DNA of 64,000 nucleotides from Myotis daubentonii (GCF_963259705.1 NC_081844.1:11765715-11829714); one strand, 5' to 3'. Counted from the first letter of the stretch, positions 31,975-43,648 are shown. Program-made: numbers and translations. The notes: a model not told the origin generated them from the letters alone.

Positions 31975-32949
31975 ATGGGTAGACAAAGAAACCCCCAAAG
32001 GAAAGAGAAGGAGGACTCTCCAGAAAAGCAGCTAAGTAATACAGAGGCATGCAACATGACAGATAAAGAATTCAGAATAAGGATCCTAGAGTGCATAAAC
32101 CGGATGGAGGAAAAAATCGACAACCTCTGCTAGAAGCAAGAAGAAACAGATGAAAAAATCGATAACATATGGAAGAAGCTAGAAGAAACAGATGAAAAAA
32201 TCGATAACATATGGAAGAAGCTAGAAGAAACAGATGAAAAAATCAACAACTTAAGTAAGACCCAAGAAGAAATGAAGAGTGATATAGCTGCAATGAAAAA
32301 CTCCATTGAAAGTATCCACAGTAGACTAGGAGAAGCGGAGGACCGAATTAGTGAATTAGAAGACAAGGAAGCAAAACACACCCAAAATGTACTGCAATTG
32401 GAGAAAAAAATTAAAAGACAGGAGGAGAGCCTAAGGGAGCTTTGGGACAACATGAAACGAAACAACATACGAATAATAGGAGTACCAGAACAACAGAAGG
32501 ATGAACAAGGATTAGAAAACCTACTCGAAGAAATAATATCAGAAAACTTTCCTGAGGTGGGGAAGAAAAAAGTCACACAAGCCCAGAGAGTCCCAAACAA
32601 GGTGAACCCGAAAAGACCCACACCAAGACACATCATAATCACCATGGCAAATGTTCAGGACAAAGAGAGAATCTTACAGGCTGCAAGAGAGAGACGGAAA
32701 GTTACATACAAGGGATCTCCCATTAGATTGTCAAACGACTTCTCAACAGAAACACATCAGGCAAGAAAAGAATGGACTGAAATTTACAAAGTGATGCAAA
32801 GCAAAGGACTGAATCCAAGAATACTCTATCCAGCAAGGCTATCATTCAAACTTGAAGGGGAAATAAGAAGCTTCACAGACAAAAAAAGGCTAAGGGAGTT
32901 TGTCACCACCAAGCCAGCATTGCAAGGAATGCTAAAGGGACTGATATAA
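31975..32949 (+). pseudogene. L1 ORF1 (ORF1p), one nonsense codon
   Basis: The start ATG at 31975 opens MGRQRNPQRKEKED... and the frame ends at 32947-32949, 324 codons, the usual ORF1p size. TAG at 32131-32133 (codon 53) interrupts it. The frame then runs open from 32134 through the coiled coil (three 14-residue repeats), the RRM (NNIRIIGVPEQQ..) and the C-terminal domain (NPKRPTPRHIIITM, FSTETHQARKEW, LSFKLEGEIRSF). In active elements ORF1p trimers coat the L1 RNA as chaperones. Downstream initiation at 32272 would omit most of the coiled coil. ORF2 follows in another frame after 49 bases. Confidence 0.95.
32140..32265 (+). repeat. 42-bp tandem repeat in the ORF1 coiled coil (3 copies)
   Basis: Units start at 32140, 32182 and 32224. 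The first two are essentially identical and the third diverges in its second half. Each encodes EETDEKIDNIWKKL, 14 residues or two heptads, so copy-number change lengthens the coiled coil in register. Confidence 0.93.
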
Positions 32950-32998
32950 AAATAAGAAATAAAAAGCTCAGAAAGAAAACAGCCACACAAAAAAAGAA

Positions 32999-35900
32999 AT
33001 GGCTACAAACAAGTACCTTTCAATAATAACTTTAAACGTAAACGGACTAAATGCTCCAACCAAAAGACATCGAGTGGCTGAATGGATAAAAAAACATGAC
33101 CCATACATCTGCTGTCTACAAGAAACCCACCTCATTAGAAGGGACTCACACAGACTGAAAGTGAAAGGATGGAAAAATATCTTTCAGGCAAATGGAAAGG
33201 AAAAGAAAGCTGGGGTAGCAATACTTATATCGGACAAAATAGACCTCAAAGTGAAGGCCTTAACAAGAGATAAGGAAGGCCACTTCATAATACTAAAGGG
33301 ATCAATACAACAAGAAGATATAACCCTGGTAAACATATATGCACCCAATGTAGGAGCACCCAAATTCATAAAAAAACTCCTGGAAAATATCAAAGGAGAG
33401 ATCGACAACAATACAATCATAGTAGGGGACTTTAATACACCATTGACAGCACTGGATAAGTCCTATAGACAAACAACCAGCAAAGATATAGCAATCCTAA
33501 ATGACTCACTAGATCAGATGGACTTAATAGACATCTTCAGAACACTTCACCCCAAAGCCAGAGAATATACGTTCTTCTCAGGTGCTCATGGGACATCTTC
33601 AAAAATAGACCACATATTGGGTCACAAGCAAAGTATCCCCAAATTCAAGAAGATTGAAATCATAAAAAGCGTCTTCGCAGACCACGATGGCATAATATTA
33701 GAAATAAACTACAATAAAAACAACCCAAAATACTCAAACACCTGGAAGCTGAATAGCATGCTATTAAATATTGATTGGGTTACCAATGAGATCAAAGAAG
33801 AAATTAAAAACATCCTGGAAACTAATGACAATGAAAACACAACAATCCAAAACCTATGGGACACATTGAAAGCAGTCCTGAGAGGGAAGTTTATAGCTCT
33901 ACAGGCCTATCTCAAAAAACAAGAAAAAATGGTAGTAAATGATCTAACTCTACAACTCAAAGAATTAGAAAGAGAGCAACAAGAAAACCCCAGAGTGAGC
34001 AGAAGGAAGGAGATAATAAAGATTAGAGCAGAAATAAATGACATAGAGACCAAAAAAACAATACAGAAAATCAATGAAACCAAGAGCTGGTTCTTTGAAA
34101 GGATAAACAAGATTGACAAACCTCTAGCCAGACTCACCAAGAAGCAGAGAGAGAGGACCCAAATAAATAAAATCAGAAACGATAGAGGCAAAATAACAAC
34201 AGACCCCACAGAAATACAAATGATTGTTAAAAAATACTATGGACAGCTTTACTCCAACAAACTAGACAACCTGGAGGAAATGGACAAATTCCTAGAAAAA
34301 TACAACATTCCAAAACTCAATCAGGAAGAATCTAAAAATCTCAACAGGCCAATAACTATGGAAGAAATTGAAGCAGTCATCAAAAAGCTTCCATCAAACA
34401 AAAGCCCAGGACCAGATGGCTTCACAGGGGAGTTTTACCAAACATTCAAGGAAGAACTAAAACCTATCCTCCTCAGACTACTATAAAAAATTCAAGAGGA
34501 AGGAACACTTCCAAGCTCATTCTATGAAGCCAGCATCACCCTAATACCAAAACCAGGTAAAGACAACACAATGAAAGAGAATTACAGGCCAATATCCCTC
34601 ATGAACATAGATGCCAAAATCCTCAACAAAATCTTAGCAAATCGGATCCAGCAGTACATCAGAAAGATCATACACCATGACCAAGTAGGATTTATCCCAG
34701 GGATGCAAGGATGGTACAATATCCGCAAATCAATAAACGTGATACATCACATAAACAAATTGAAAGAAAAAAACCACATGGTCATATCAATTGATGCAGA
34801 AAAAGCATTTGACAAAATTCAACACCGATTTTTGATAAAAACTCTCAGCAAGGTGGGAGTAGAAGGATCATACCTCAACATAATAAAAGCCATATATGAC
34901 AGGCCCACAGCCAACATCATACTCAATGGACAAAAACTAACACCATTTCCCCTAAGAACAGGAACAAGACAGGGATGCCCCCTCTCACCACTCCTGTTCA
35001 ACATAGTACTGGAAGTGTTAGCCATTGCAATTCGGCAAGAAGAAGAAATAAAAGGCATCCAAATTGGAAAAGAGGAAGTAAAACTGTCCTTATTTGCAGA
35101 CGACATGATATTATACATACAAAACCCTAGAGATTCCATCAAAAAGCTACTAGACTTAATACATGAATTTGGCAATGTAGCAGGATACAAAATTAACCCC
35201 AAGAAATCTGAGGCATTTCTATACACCAATAGTGAACTTTCAGAAAGAGAGATTATAAAAACAATCCCGTTTACCATTGCACCAAAAAAATTAAGCTACC
35301 TAGGAATAAACTTAACTAAAGAGGTAAAAGACCTCTACTCAGAAAACTACAGGACGTTGAAAAAAGACATAGAGGAAGACATAAACAGATGGAAGAACAT
35401 ACCGTGTTCATGGATTGGTAGAATCAACATCATTAAAATGTCCATACTACCCAAAGCAATCTATAAATTCAACGCACTTCCCATTAAAATACCAACAGCA
35501 TACTTCAGAGATCTAGAACGAACTTTCCAAAAATTCATCTGGAATAAAAGAAGACCCCGAATAGCTGCAGCAATCCTGAAAAAGAACAAAGTAGGTGGGA
35601 TCTCAATACCAGATATCAAGTTGTATTACAAAGCCACTGTTCTCAAAACTGCCTGGTACTGGCACAAGAATAGGCATACAGATCAATGGAATAGAATAGA
35701 GAGCCCCAAAATTGGCCCGAACCAATATGCTCAATTAATATTTGACAAAGGAGGCAAGAACATACAATGGAGCCAAGATAGTCTCTTCAATAAATGGTGT
35801 TGGGAAAATTGGACAGATATATGCAAGAAAATGAAACTAGACCACCAACTTACACCATATACAAAAATAAACCCAAAATGGATAAAGGACTTAAATGTAC

Positions 35901-36820
35901 GACAGGATACCATAAAAATTCTAGAAGAATCCAAAGGCAAGAAAATTTCAGACATATGCCGAAGCAATTTCTTCACTGATACAGCTCCTAGGGCACTTGA
36001 AACTAAAGAAAAAATGAACAAATGGGACTACATCAAAATAAAAAGCTTCTGCACAGCAAAAGAAACCATCAACAAAACAACAAGAAAACCCACTGTGTGG
36101 GAAAACATATTTGCCAATGACATATCTGATAAGGGCCTAATCTCCAAAATTTATAGGGAACTCATACAACTTAACAAAAGGAAGATAAACAATCCAATCA
36201 AAAAATGGGCAAAGGACCTAAATAGACACCTTTCAAAAGAGGACATTCAGAAAGCCAAGAGACATATGAAAACATGCTCAAAGTCACTAATCATCCGAGA
36301 GATGCAAATCAAAACAGCAATGAGGTACCATCTCACACCTGTCAGACTGGCTATCATCAACAAATCAACAAACGACAAGTGCTGGAGAGGTTGTGGAGAA
36401 AAAGGAACACTTGTGCACTGCTGGTGGGAATGCAGACTGGTGCAGCCACTATGGAAGACAGTATGGAGTTTCCTTAAAAAACTGAAAATGGAACTCCCAT
36501 TTGACCCTGTGATCCCACTTCTAGGAATATATCCCAAGAAACCAGAAACACCAATCAGAAAGGATATATGAACCCCTATGTTCATAGCAGCACAATTCAC
36601 CATAGCTAAGATCTGGAAACAGCCTAAGTGCCCATCAGTAGATGAATGGATTAGAAAACCGTGGTACATCTACACGATGGAATACTATGCTGCTGTAAAA
36701 AGGAAGGAACTCTTACCATTTGCAACGTCATGGATGGAACTGGAGAGCATTATGCTAAGTGAAATAAGCCAGTCAATAAAGGAAAAATACCACATGATCT
36801 CACTCATTCATGGACAATAG
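32999..36820 (+). pseudogene. L1 ORF2 (endonuclease/reverse transcriptase), two nonsense codons
   Basis: One frame runs from ATG 32999 to TAG 36818-36820, 1,273 codons plus stop, the full L1 ORF2p length. It is interrupted by TAA at 34484-34486 and TGA at 36569-36571. The N-terminal APE-type endonuclease is visible ([39 protein letters not shown]) with the late SDH motif reading ADH. The reverse transcriptase follows ([55 protein letters not shown]). The Cys-rich C-terminus is [18 protein letters not shown]. The TGA falls where the antisense L1 copy at 52595-53146 reads a Cys codon. No frameshifts are seen, so the copy is recent but retrotransposition-incompetent. Confidence 0.96.
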
Positions 36821-37106
36821 AGACCATTATAAACTTTTGAACAATAATAGATACAGAGGCAGAGCTGCCTCAAACAGATTGTCAAACTGCAGCGGGAAGG
36901 CCGGGGTGGGTTGGGGGGCAGGAGGTAGGGGGGTAAGAGATCAACTAAAGGACTTGTATGCATGCATATAAGCATAACCAATGGACATAAGACACTGGGT
37001 GATAGGGGAGGCTAGGGGACTGTCTAGGGCGGGGGGATAAAATGGATACATATGTAATACCCTTTGTAATACTTTAAGCAATAAAAAAAAAAGAAAAGAA
37101 AAAAAA

Positions 37107-37122
37107 AAGAGTACGGGTGAAG
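37107..37122. repeat. 3' target-site duplication of the full-length L1
   Basis: AAGAGTACGGGTGAAG follows the poly(A) tail and is identical to 29947-29962. Confidence 0.95.
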
Positions 37123-38639
37123 AAAATGAAACCGACATGTAGTGTATAAATCATTTTTTTAAAAAGAAAAGAAAAAAGCATCAAGAAGATTGAGAGTCAC
37201 AAATGAGCTAGCAGAGACCTCAAAAGAAAACTACAATTAATTGACATCCTCAGAACAACAACAACAAAAAGACATGATCTCTAAGAGTTACAAGCAAAAA
37301 TTCACAAGGCGAGAACAGGCTACAGAAAAAAAAGATAGATAAAAGGAGAGAGAAATAAAATATAAAAGGACAGCCACAAATCTGAAAATTTATTTGGAAA
37401 AATATACATAAAAAGTCAAGAAATTCTTGAAAATGGAGACTATAGAGGTAAAATTTGCTCTTTAAAATGGAAAGTATAGAGGTAGAATTTGCTTTACTAA
37501 TATATTATTGTATTAAATTGTGTTCCCTGGGAAGTGGACTCTGAGGTGGAGAATTGTATGTAGGAAGTTTATTAGGGTGTATCCTTAGGATCAGCACCTA
37601 TGAGAGAGTAAAAAGCAAGGTTGGGCAGAGGCAGGCATTGACAGGTGATGCATCTTCCCTCCAGGGACCAAGATGGCCCCTCAGAGTTGCCAAAATTGAG
37701 GCAAGGGGGTCTGATCTTCTACTCCTTTATCGGCCAAGCATGGGGTTCAAGCTGTCCTCGGGGGAGGGGAGCAGTTTACCTTGGGAGAGGCAACTCCGTT
37801 TAGCAGGCAGTAGTCCTTGGGGTGTGACTAGGAAAATTAATGCCCTTATCTTGAAGGGGAATCTTGGTGGTGTCCACAGCACCGACTGAACTAAAGGAAA
37901 AGAACTGAAACACAATGATATTGGAGTGGATTCTTACATATCCACATCCTTGGAACTACAGAAAATGTTCAGAAACATATCCAGGATATACAAGTGAGTG
38001 GTATTACAAATTACTAGGAGCAAGAATGGATTATTCAGTACATTTCAGGTGACAACACTTTTATAAAATTAAAGTTATACCCTCAATTTACTCTAATTAT
38101 TTAGGATATAGATATGCCCTATGGAACAGAAATCTAGAAAACCCATCGACAAACAGTTATTACTCTCTCATTTCACAGTCCTGGTGGAGGAAGTCTAGGA
38201 GTGCATTGGTGGTTCTAATACACGTTTTCATGGTTGTTCCACCATCACTAAAGTGTGCACTTTTGAATGTTCTAGGATGTCACATAAACATGTTGTAAGC
38301 AGCAAGATGGGTGATACAGAGAGGAAAGGGGTCCTTTCTTTAAGAACAAAACCCAGAAATTGCATAAATCACTTCCACTCACATTCAATTGGGCAGATCA
38401 TAGCTGCAAAAGAGACTGAGAAATTTATCTTTGTTTTGAGTGGCCAAACACATTGCCCAAACTTGGTCTTTTACTTCTGTTTTAGAGAAAATAAGTATGA
38501 ATATTGGAGAATACCTCTGTGACACACATTATAAGCCAGATGAATTCCAGATGAATAAATTTTTAGATATAAAAAATGAAGCCATAAATTATTGGCAAAA
38601 GTTTATGCCAAGGATATAGGAAATAAACTCTCTCAAATC
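37123..38639. other. No gene; possible old repeat at 37520-37890
   Basis: 37123-37500 is A-rich with old L1-like words. TGTGTTCCCTGGGAAGTGGACTCTGAGGTGGAGAATTGTATG..AAGTTTATTAGGG at 37520 looks like the start of an old interspersed repeat that I cannot name. I see nothing supported in 37900-38640. Confidence 0.35.
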
Positions 38640-39130
38640 CAAATATTAAAAATATTATTACAATCAATTCTATTGACCTAGGACTTCCACCTTTAGTCAT
38701 TTGTTCTGAAGAAGGAAGTAAGAATGTGTGCAAACATTTAAGGGCAATAGGTATCACATTATTGTGCATATTAATAAAACTGAGAACAATGGGAGATTGC
38801 TAAATATTCAACAGTAGAAGATAGGTAATTTTATGTCTTTATGTCTTTATGTAGAGTTGACTCAGCTCTACAATAGAATACTATACAGTCATTAAATATT
38901 TCATTGCAAAGAATATTTGATGTAATGGAAATATTCAACACTTTTGAGTGAAAAAATCACAAAGTCATACTTATAATATGGCCCCATTTTTCTAAAGAGC
39001 ATGCATGTGTAGATAAGAAAACATAAAAGGTATAAGACCAAAAATGTTCACAATATTTATCACTATTTGCCTATGTACTTTCCCTAAACATTTATAAAGT
39101 ATTACTTTGTAAGCAAAGAGTAAAATCATT
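38640..39130 (+). mobile_element. Old L1 3' end (L1ME-like)
   Basis: CTACAATAGAATACTATACAGTCATTAAAT.., GGAAATATTCAACACTTTTGAGTGAAAAAA, ATGGCCCCATTTTTCT and AAAATGTTCACAATATTTATCACTATTTGCC follow the known order of very old L1 3' ends. Confidence 0.65.
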
Positions 39131-39177
39131 TAAGGGAATAGAGACTCTAAAATGTTAGAGCACTTAAGTTACATGCA

Positions 39178-39393
39178 GCCCTGACCTGTTTGGCTTAGTG
39201 GATAGAGCGTCGGCCTGCGGACTGAAGGGTCCCAGGTTCAGTTCAAGTCAAGGGCATGTACCTTGGTTTCGGGCACATTCCCAGTAGGGGGTGTGCAGGA
39301 GGCAGCTGATCGATGTTTCTAACTCTCTATCCCTCTCCCTTCCTCTCTGTAAAAAATCAATAAAATATATTTTTTTTAAATTTCAAAAAAAAA
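39178..39393 (+). mobile_element. Ves SINE
   Basis: This is a plus-strand Ves: GCCCTGACCTGTTTGGCTTAGTGGATAGAGCGTCGGCCTGCGGACTGAAGGG, a decayed B box (GGTTCAGTTCAAGTC), GCAGCTGATCGATG, and a 3' tail TCAATAAAATATATTTTTTTT plus poly(A). Confidence 0.93.
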
Positions 39394-39843
39394 AGATGTA
39401 TACAGTATAATGCATGGGTGACTTCATAGTGAGGGGACCACTGATATGGCTCTTGATGGCTCTTGAGGCACGTTTGGAAGAGGGAGGAACATTTATGATG
39501 GCAAAGGGTTACGGAAGAGTACAGTGTGTACAGGGAAGAGTGAGAAGTTTCGTGTGCTGGGGAGATGAGGCTGGAAAGCTAGGCTAGTGTCCATTGCAAA
39601 GAGATATGAGTAAGCTTGAACTTTTTCTTTTGGATAATGAAGAGCCATTGAAGGTGTCAGTTGGAGGGTGATGTGATTAGATTTGACTGCTGAAATAGGC
39701 GAGGTGTACTTTTTCAATTCCTCATTTCCTCAGCCATGCCTCTCATTTCCCGAGTCATGACTCCACAGCAGGTGGCCAGGAGCACCCTGGGTTTTCAGCT
39801 TCCCTCTATTTTCAGGAAAGTCTAACACTCTTAAATTAGTCAT

Positions 39844-40172
39844 TGCACTTGTGTTCCCCTCAAATTCATGAGTGGAACAGTGATGGCACTGGGAAGGAGG
39901 TGGAGCTTTTGGAAGGTGATTAGGTCATGAGGGTAAAGCCTTCACGAATGGAATTGGTGCCCTTATTAGAGCCTCCAGAGGGCTCTCTTGTCCCTTCTGC
40001 CATGTGAGGACACAACAAGAAATTGACCATCTGTGAACTGAGAAGCCGGTCCTTACCAGAAAACAAACTTGACCTCAAACTTCCCAGCCTCCAGAACTGT
40101 AAGAAAAACATTTGTGTTTATAAGCCACCAGGTCTATGGTAATTTGTGATCTCAGCCCCAATGGACTAAGAC
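39844..40172 (+). mobile_element. MaLR solo LTR (MST/MLT-like)
   Basis: AAATTCATGAGTGGAAC, GGTGATTAGGTCATGAGGGT, GCCCTTATTAGAG, CATGTGAGGACACAACAAGAA, CCAGCCTCCAGAACTGTAAG and the end AATGGACTAAGACA match a mammalian apparent LTR-retrotransposon LTR in plus orientation. No internal retroviral sequence adjoins it. Confidence 0.85.
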
Positions 40173-40342
40173 ACACTTTGTTGTTTAATGTGCTTCTTTT
40201 TTTTTTTTTTGCATTAAAAAAACTTTATCGTTGAAAGTATTACAAATGTCCCTCCCCGCCCCCTCCCCCACCCTGTTAACCCCTTCCACCTAGCTCCCTC
40301 CCAGGCCCTCTGGCTCTATTGTTTTTCGATGGACTATGCATA

Positions 40343-41029
40343 TCCTATATACTAAAAGGCTAATATGCAAATAGACTGAACGGCTTAACAACCGGAACAA
40401 CTGAACAACTGGTTGCTATGATGTGTGCTGACTACCAGGGGGCGTGCACAGAACATGGCGGGCGTTGGCTGTGGCAGGATGGTGGAGCAGGTGAGTGGAG
40501 GTGCCAGACCAAGGCAGGGCACCAGTCGCTGTCATTGGGGTGAGCCTCTGGTGGTTACTGAAAATTCTTTGCTCCCACTCGCCACAGTCCTGCCTGGCGC
40601 TCGCACCTGCTGCCAGCGCCGGCCCCGCTTGCACCTGCCGCCAGTGCCCGGTGCTGGTCCCGATCACTTGGTGCCATCAGCAGGTGCGAGCAGTGGCTGC
40701 CGGCCCTGATCGCCCCTGAGAGTTTCTCCACCTCCCCCTGCTCCTGAGGGGCAATCAGGGCAACAGCTGCCTCTTACACCCACTGACGGCACCAGCCCCA
40801 CTTGCACCCACTGCTGGCATTGGCCCCAATCACTCTGCACTGTCAGCTGCCAGCACATGGGAGCAGCGGCGGCGGGAGCGGGGTTGCTGGCAGACAGGGG
40901 ACTGGGGGCCATCCAGGAGGGGCCGGGTGGGTGTGCAGAGGATGGGCCAAGACCTGCCCATGTGCCTACAGCAGCCTCACAGTCCACAGTACCTTTCAAG
41001 GTGCACAAATTCATGCATTGGGCCCCTAG
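40343..41029 (+). mobile_element. HeliBat Helitron, upstream member of a pair
   Basis: The 5' end, TCCTATATACTAAAAGGCTAATATGCAAAT, follows A. The 3' end is GTGCACAAATTCATGCAT then TGGGCCCCTAG. The next element starts at the following base. Confidence 0.88.
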
Positions 41030-41351
41030 TCTCTCTATATAAAAGCCTAAGTGACCGTTATGACCAAATGACCGGAATGACCAGATGACTGGCCGGTAGT
41101 TATGACGTGCACTGACCCAGACTTTGCTGCTGGGACTCTGACAGCCCCAAATCTGGTTCACCTGCACCCCAGACCCAGACAGGAGGGAGGAGGGAGCCCA
41201 ATTCCTCCCAGAATCGGCTGTTGGTTAGCTTGCTGCTGAGGCCAATTTCCCACTGTCCCTCCCTCTGGCAGGCCGGCCCTACTGATTGGCCCCGATCACT
41301 GGCCAGGCTGAGGGACCCACCCATGCACAAATTCATGCACTGGGCCTCTAG
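41030..41351 (+). mobile_element. HeliBat Helitron, downstream member of a pair
   Basis: The 5' end, TCTCTCTATATAAAAGCC, directly abuts the previous CTAG. The 3' end is ATGCACAAATTCATGCAC then TGGGCCTCTAG, followed by host T of the L1 3' UTR. Confidence 0.88.
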
Positions 41352-41729
41352 TATACATATAAATTCTTTGTTTAATCTCTTCTCATCTCCCCTGCTCCTC
41401 TTCTGAAATACATCAGTCTGTTGCATGTTGTTTAATTTGCTTCTTTTCACTAGACATCTGCAGCTGTACTACTCCTCACCTCCCTGTCTCTCTTAGAATA
41501 CTGTATTTCACTTATATGGTTACACATATACTTTTGTATAAATTCATTAATGTGATTATATCCAATAAGGTTTTTAGTGCATTTTAACAGCAAATTTGAT
41601 TCCTTCCATAGTTTTTTCCATGCAGTATAAACATAGTGTCACATGCACATCCACACATAAGCACATATGTAGGATCTGTGTCATCATGTGTTTCACAACA
41701 ACAAAAAAAGAATAATACTATACATACTT

Positions 41730-42300
41730 CATTGAATGTGCATTTCTTCCTCACGAATAACTGGAAATATCACCAAATTAGTTGGTATAATCCCAAGGCA
41801 TTGTTTTCAAAACTGCACATCTGTGGTTCCTATGTAATATGTTTTCAGTCATTTTCTTACTGATAGACTTACTTTGTTTCCAGGTTTTCATCATTAAAAT
41901 GCAATAAATATTCTTAGGTATATTTGTTCCCATGGCATATCCCAAAGCAGGGTTGCTTGGTCAAAAAACGTGCAATTATAATTGTAACAGGAGGTGGTCA
42001 GATTGCTTTCAAAAAAGATCATAGCACTACATTTCCAATGGCATTAGGGAAGATCCCCTGTTGTTCAGATCGCAACCAGTGCTAAATATCATAGCTCTTT
42101 TTGACATTATTGTTGCCAGCCTGATAGGTATAAAACATCTTATTATTCTTTTATTTTGCATTTCCCTGACCACTAGTGAATTTCAGTCTCCTTCTCATGA
42201 CGTTCTTGTCTATTTGACTTGCGTTTCTATGAGTTATTATTTATATCTTGCTTTCCAAATTTTTGTCCCTTCATAACCTTTCTTGATATAGGGCTAGCTG
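41730..42300 (-). mobile_element. Old L1 fragment
   Basis: Degenerate antisense ORF2 3' words: GGTTTTCATCATTAAAATGCAATAAATATTC, GCAGGGTTGCTTGGTCAAA, GATAGGTATAAAACATC and CATTTCCCTGACCACTAGTGA. Confidence 0.6.
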
Positions 42301-42390
42301 ACTGGTCCATTTAGATTCTCCCTGGCCTCTTTTGCCACAATGTCCCTGAGTACTGTTAGAATTCTCATTTTAAAACATGAATTGACTCCT

Positions 42391-42536
42391 CTGTACAGGT
42401 CTCTCTCTTATGAGAATTAGTATTCCCTACTCAAGCTGGATAAACGCCAGGCAGGATGAACCAGAAGATTCACTCACATCCCTCTTCTGGAGCACAATGG
42501 ATGAACAGAACACAAATTTTCAGCTTTTAAAACATC
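42391..42536 (+). repeat. 146-bp direct duplication, copy 1
   Basis: This begins CTGTACAGGTCTCTCTC and ends TTTTAAAACATC. It matches 43746-43891 at 140 of 146 positions with no indels. It is not a repeat family I recognise, so it is probably a local duplication. Confidence 0.93.
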
Positions 42537-43398
42537 AAGAAATGCAGATCTGTAGCTGTAGAATAAGGTCTCTTTAGCTGTGTCAAATACCACCTTTGAA
42601 ACACGAACTAGCCTGCATATAAAGCATTCCCTGGGCATAACAGGATTTCAGAATGACAGATGTGACTGGGTGGTTTTAAAGGGCACTGATAGGATGGTAT
42701 GTATCTCTCTCAGTGATTAGTTCTGTGCTCATCATTCTAATCTATCCCAGCCAGCTGCATGCAGCCAATTGCTACCCAGTCAATACAGAACTCAGCCAAC
42801 TGCTGAGGAGGTGTGGGTCGTTACGCTGTCCTGCTGAGTACTCACTGAGGCCAGCCCTCTCCCCAGGAACCCTTCAATAATTAAAACGATGTTGATTGCT
42901 GATCTCCTTGTCACTACAATGCAAAGAAAATAAAAAGCACTCAGCCTTGTCTGTATGACTAACATCATCTGACTTCGTAAGGAGAGGTTGCCAGAAGACT
43001 AATGCCCACTAGGAATTTTCTGTTCCCAGCACCCACCTGAAATTATCCATCTGCTCACCTCATCCTCATCCAGCATTAGCTGAGAGCACAGGCTGTTTAC
43101 TCCAAAATAATAACAAAAAGAGAGGTCTCTCTGCTTCCTTTATTCAAAGCAGTAATCTCTTTGATACCAAAATAGTTATATGACCAAAGGTGGTAAAGTG
43201 GAAAAGACCATCCCTCCATGTTTGACAGGTCCCCAAATCAAATCAAGAAAGAGTGATTTGCCCAGTTATAGTTGGTTAATGTCAAGATCAAGACCTTCAC
43301 ATGTGAACCCTGACAACATGAGTATTAGAATGTTAATGAATGTTCATGATTTTCAAGGAACCTGTGAGACTTCTAACATTGCATGAAAACTTTGTTTC

Positions 43399-43648
43399 TT
43401 CTTCTCCTTCTCCTTCTCCTTCTCCTTCTCCTTCTCCTTCTCCTTCTCCTTCTCCTTCTCCTTCTCCTTCTCCTTCTCCTTCTCCTTCTCCTCCTCCTCC
43501 TCCTCCTCCTCCTCCTCCTCCTCCTCCTCCTCCTCCTCCTCCTCCTCCTCCTCCTCCTCCTCCTCCTCCTTCTTCTTCTTCTTCTTCTTCTTCTTCTTCT
43601 TCTTCTTCTTCTTCTTCTTCTTCTTCTTCTTCTTCTTCTTCTTCTTCC
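43399..43648. repeat. ~250-bp polypyrimidine tract, three successive motifs
   Basis: (CTTCTC)n to about 43490, then (CCT)n to about 43570, then (CTT)n. The plus strand is almost pure pyrimidine throughout. ORFs reading poly-Leu, poly-Ser/Pro, poly-Glu or poly-Gly across it are artefacts. Confidence 0.97.

Larger units (their letters stand above)
29963..37106 (+). mobile_element. Full-length LINE-1, 7.1 kb
   Basis: The element starts GGGAGAACCAAGATGGTGGCG, containing a YY1-like CCAAGATGG near +7. It has a 2.0-kb 5' UTR with a T/C-rich second half (31080-31620), ORF1, a ~50-bp spacer, ORF2, and a 3' UTR with a G-rich polypurine tract (36893-36935). It ends in a poly(A)-rich tail interrupted by G. 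Perfect 16-bp target duplications (29947-29962, 37107-37122) and long open frames show a recent insertion. Three nonsense codons disable this copy. Confidence 0.97.
40201..41427 (-). mobile_element. L1/HAL1 3' UTR fragment containing a HeliBat pair
   Basis: Poly-T is followed by antisense L1-type 3' UTR (TACAAATGTCCCTCCCC.., CCAGGCCCTCTGGCTC) up to 40342, resuming at 41352 (TTCTTTGTTTAATCTC, CAGTCTGTTGCATG). It is flanked by 20-bp target duplications with one mismatch: TTGTTTAATGTGCTTCTTTT (40181-40200) and TTGTTTAATTTGCTTCTTTT (41428-41447). The LINE part is only about 220 bp; two HeliBats account for the rest. Confidence 0.85.

Noticed and set aside
34819..35277. Antisense ORFs within L1 ORF2
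   Set aside because: They are shadows of the ORF2 coding bias on the opposite strand.
39178..39240. tRNA gene from A-box and B-box motifs
   Set aside because: This is the tRNA-derived head of a Ves SINE; the cloverleaf is degenerate and a SINE body and poly(A) follow.
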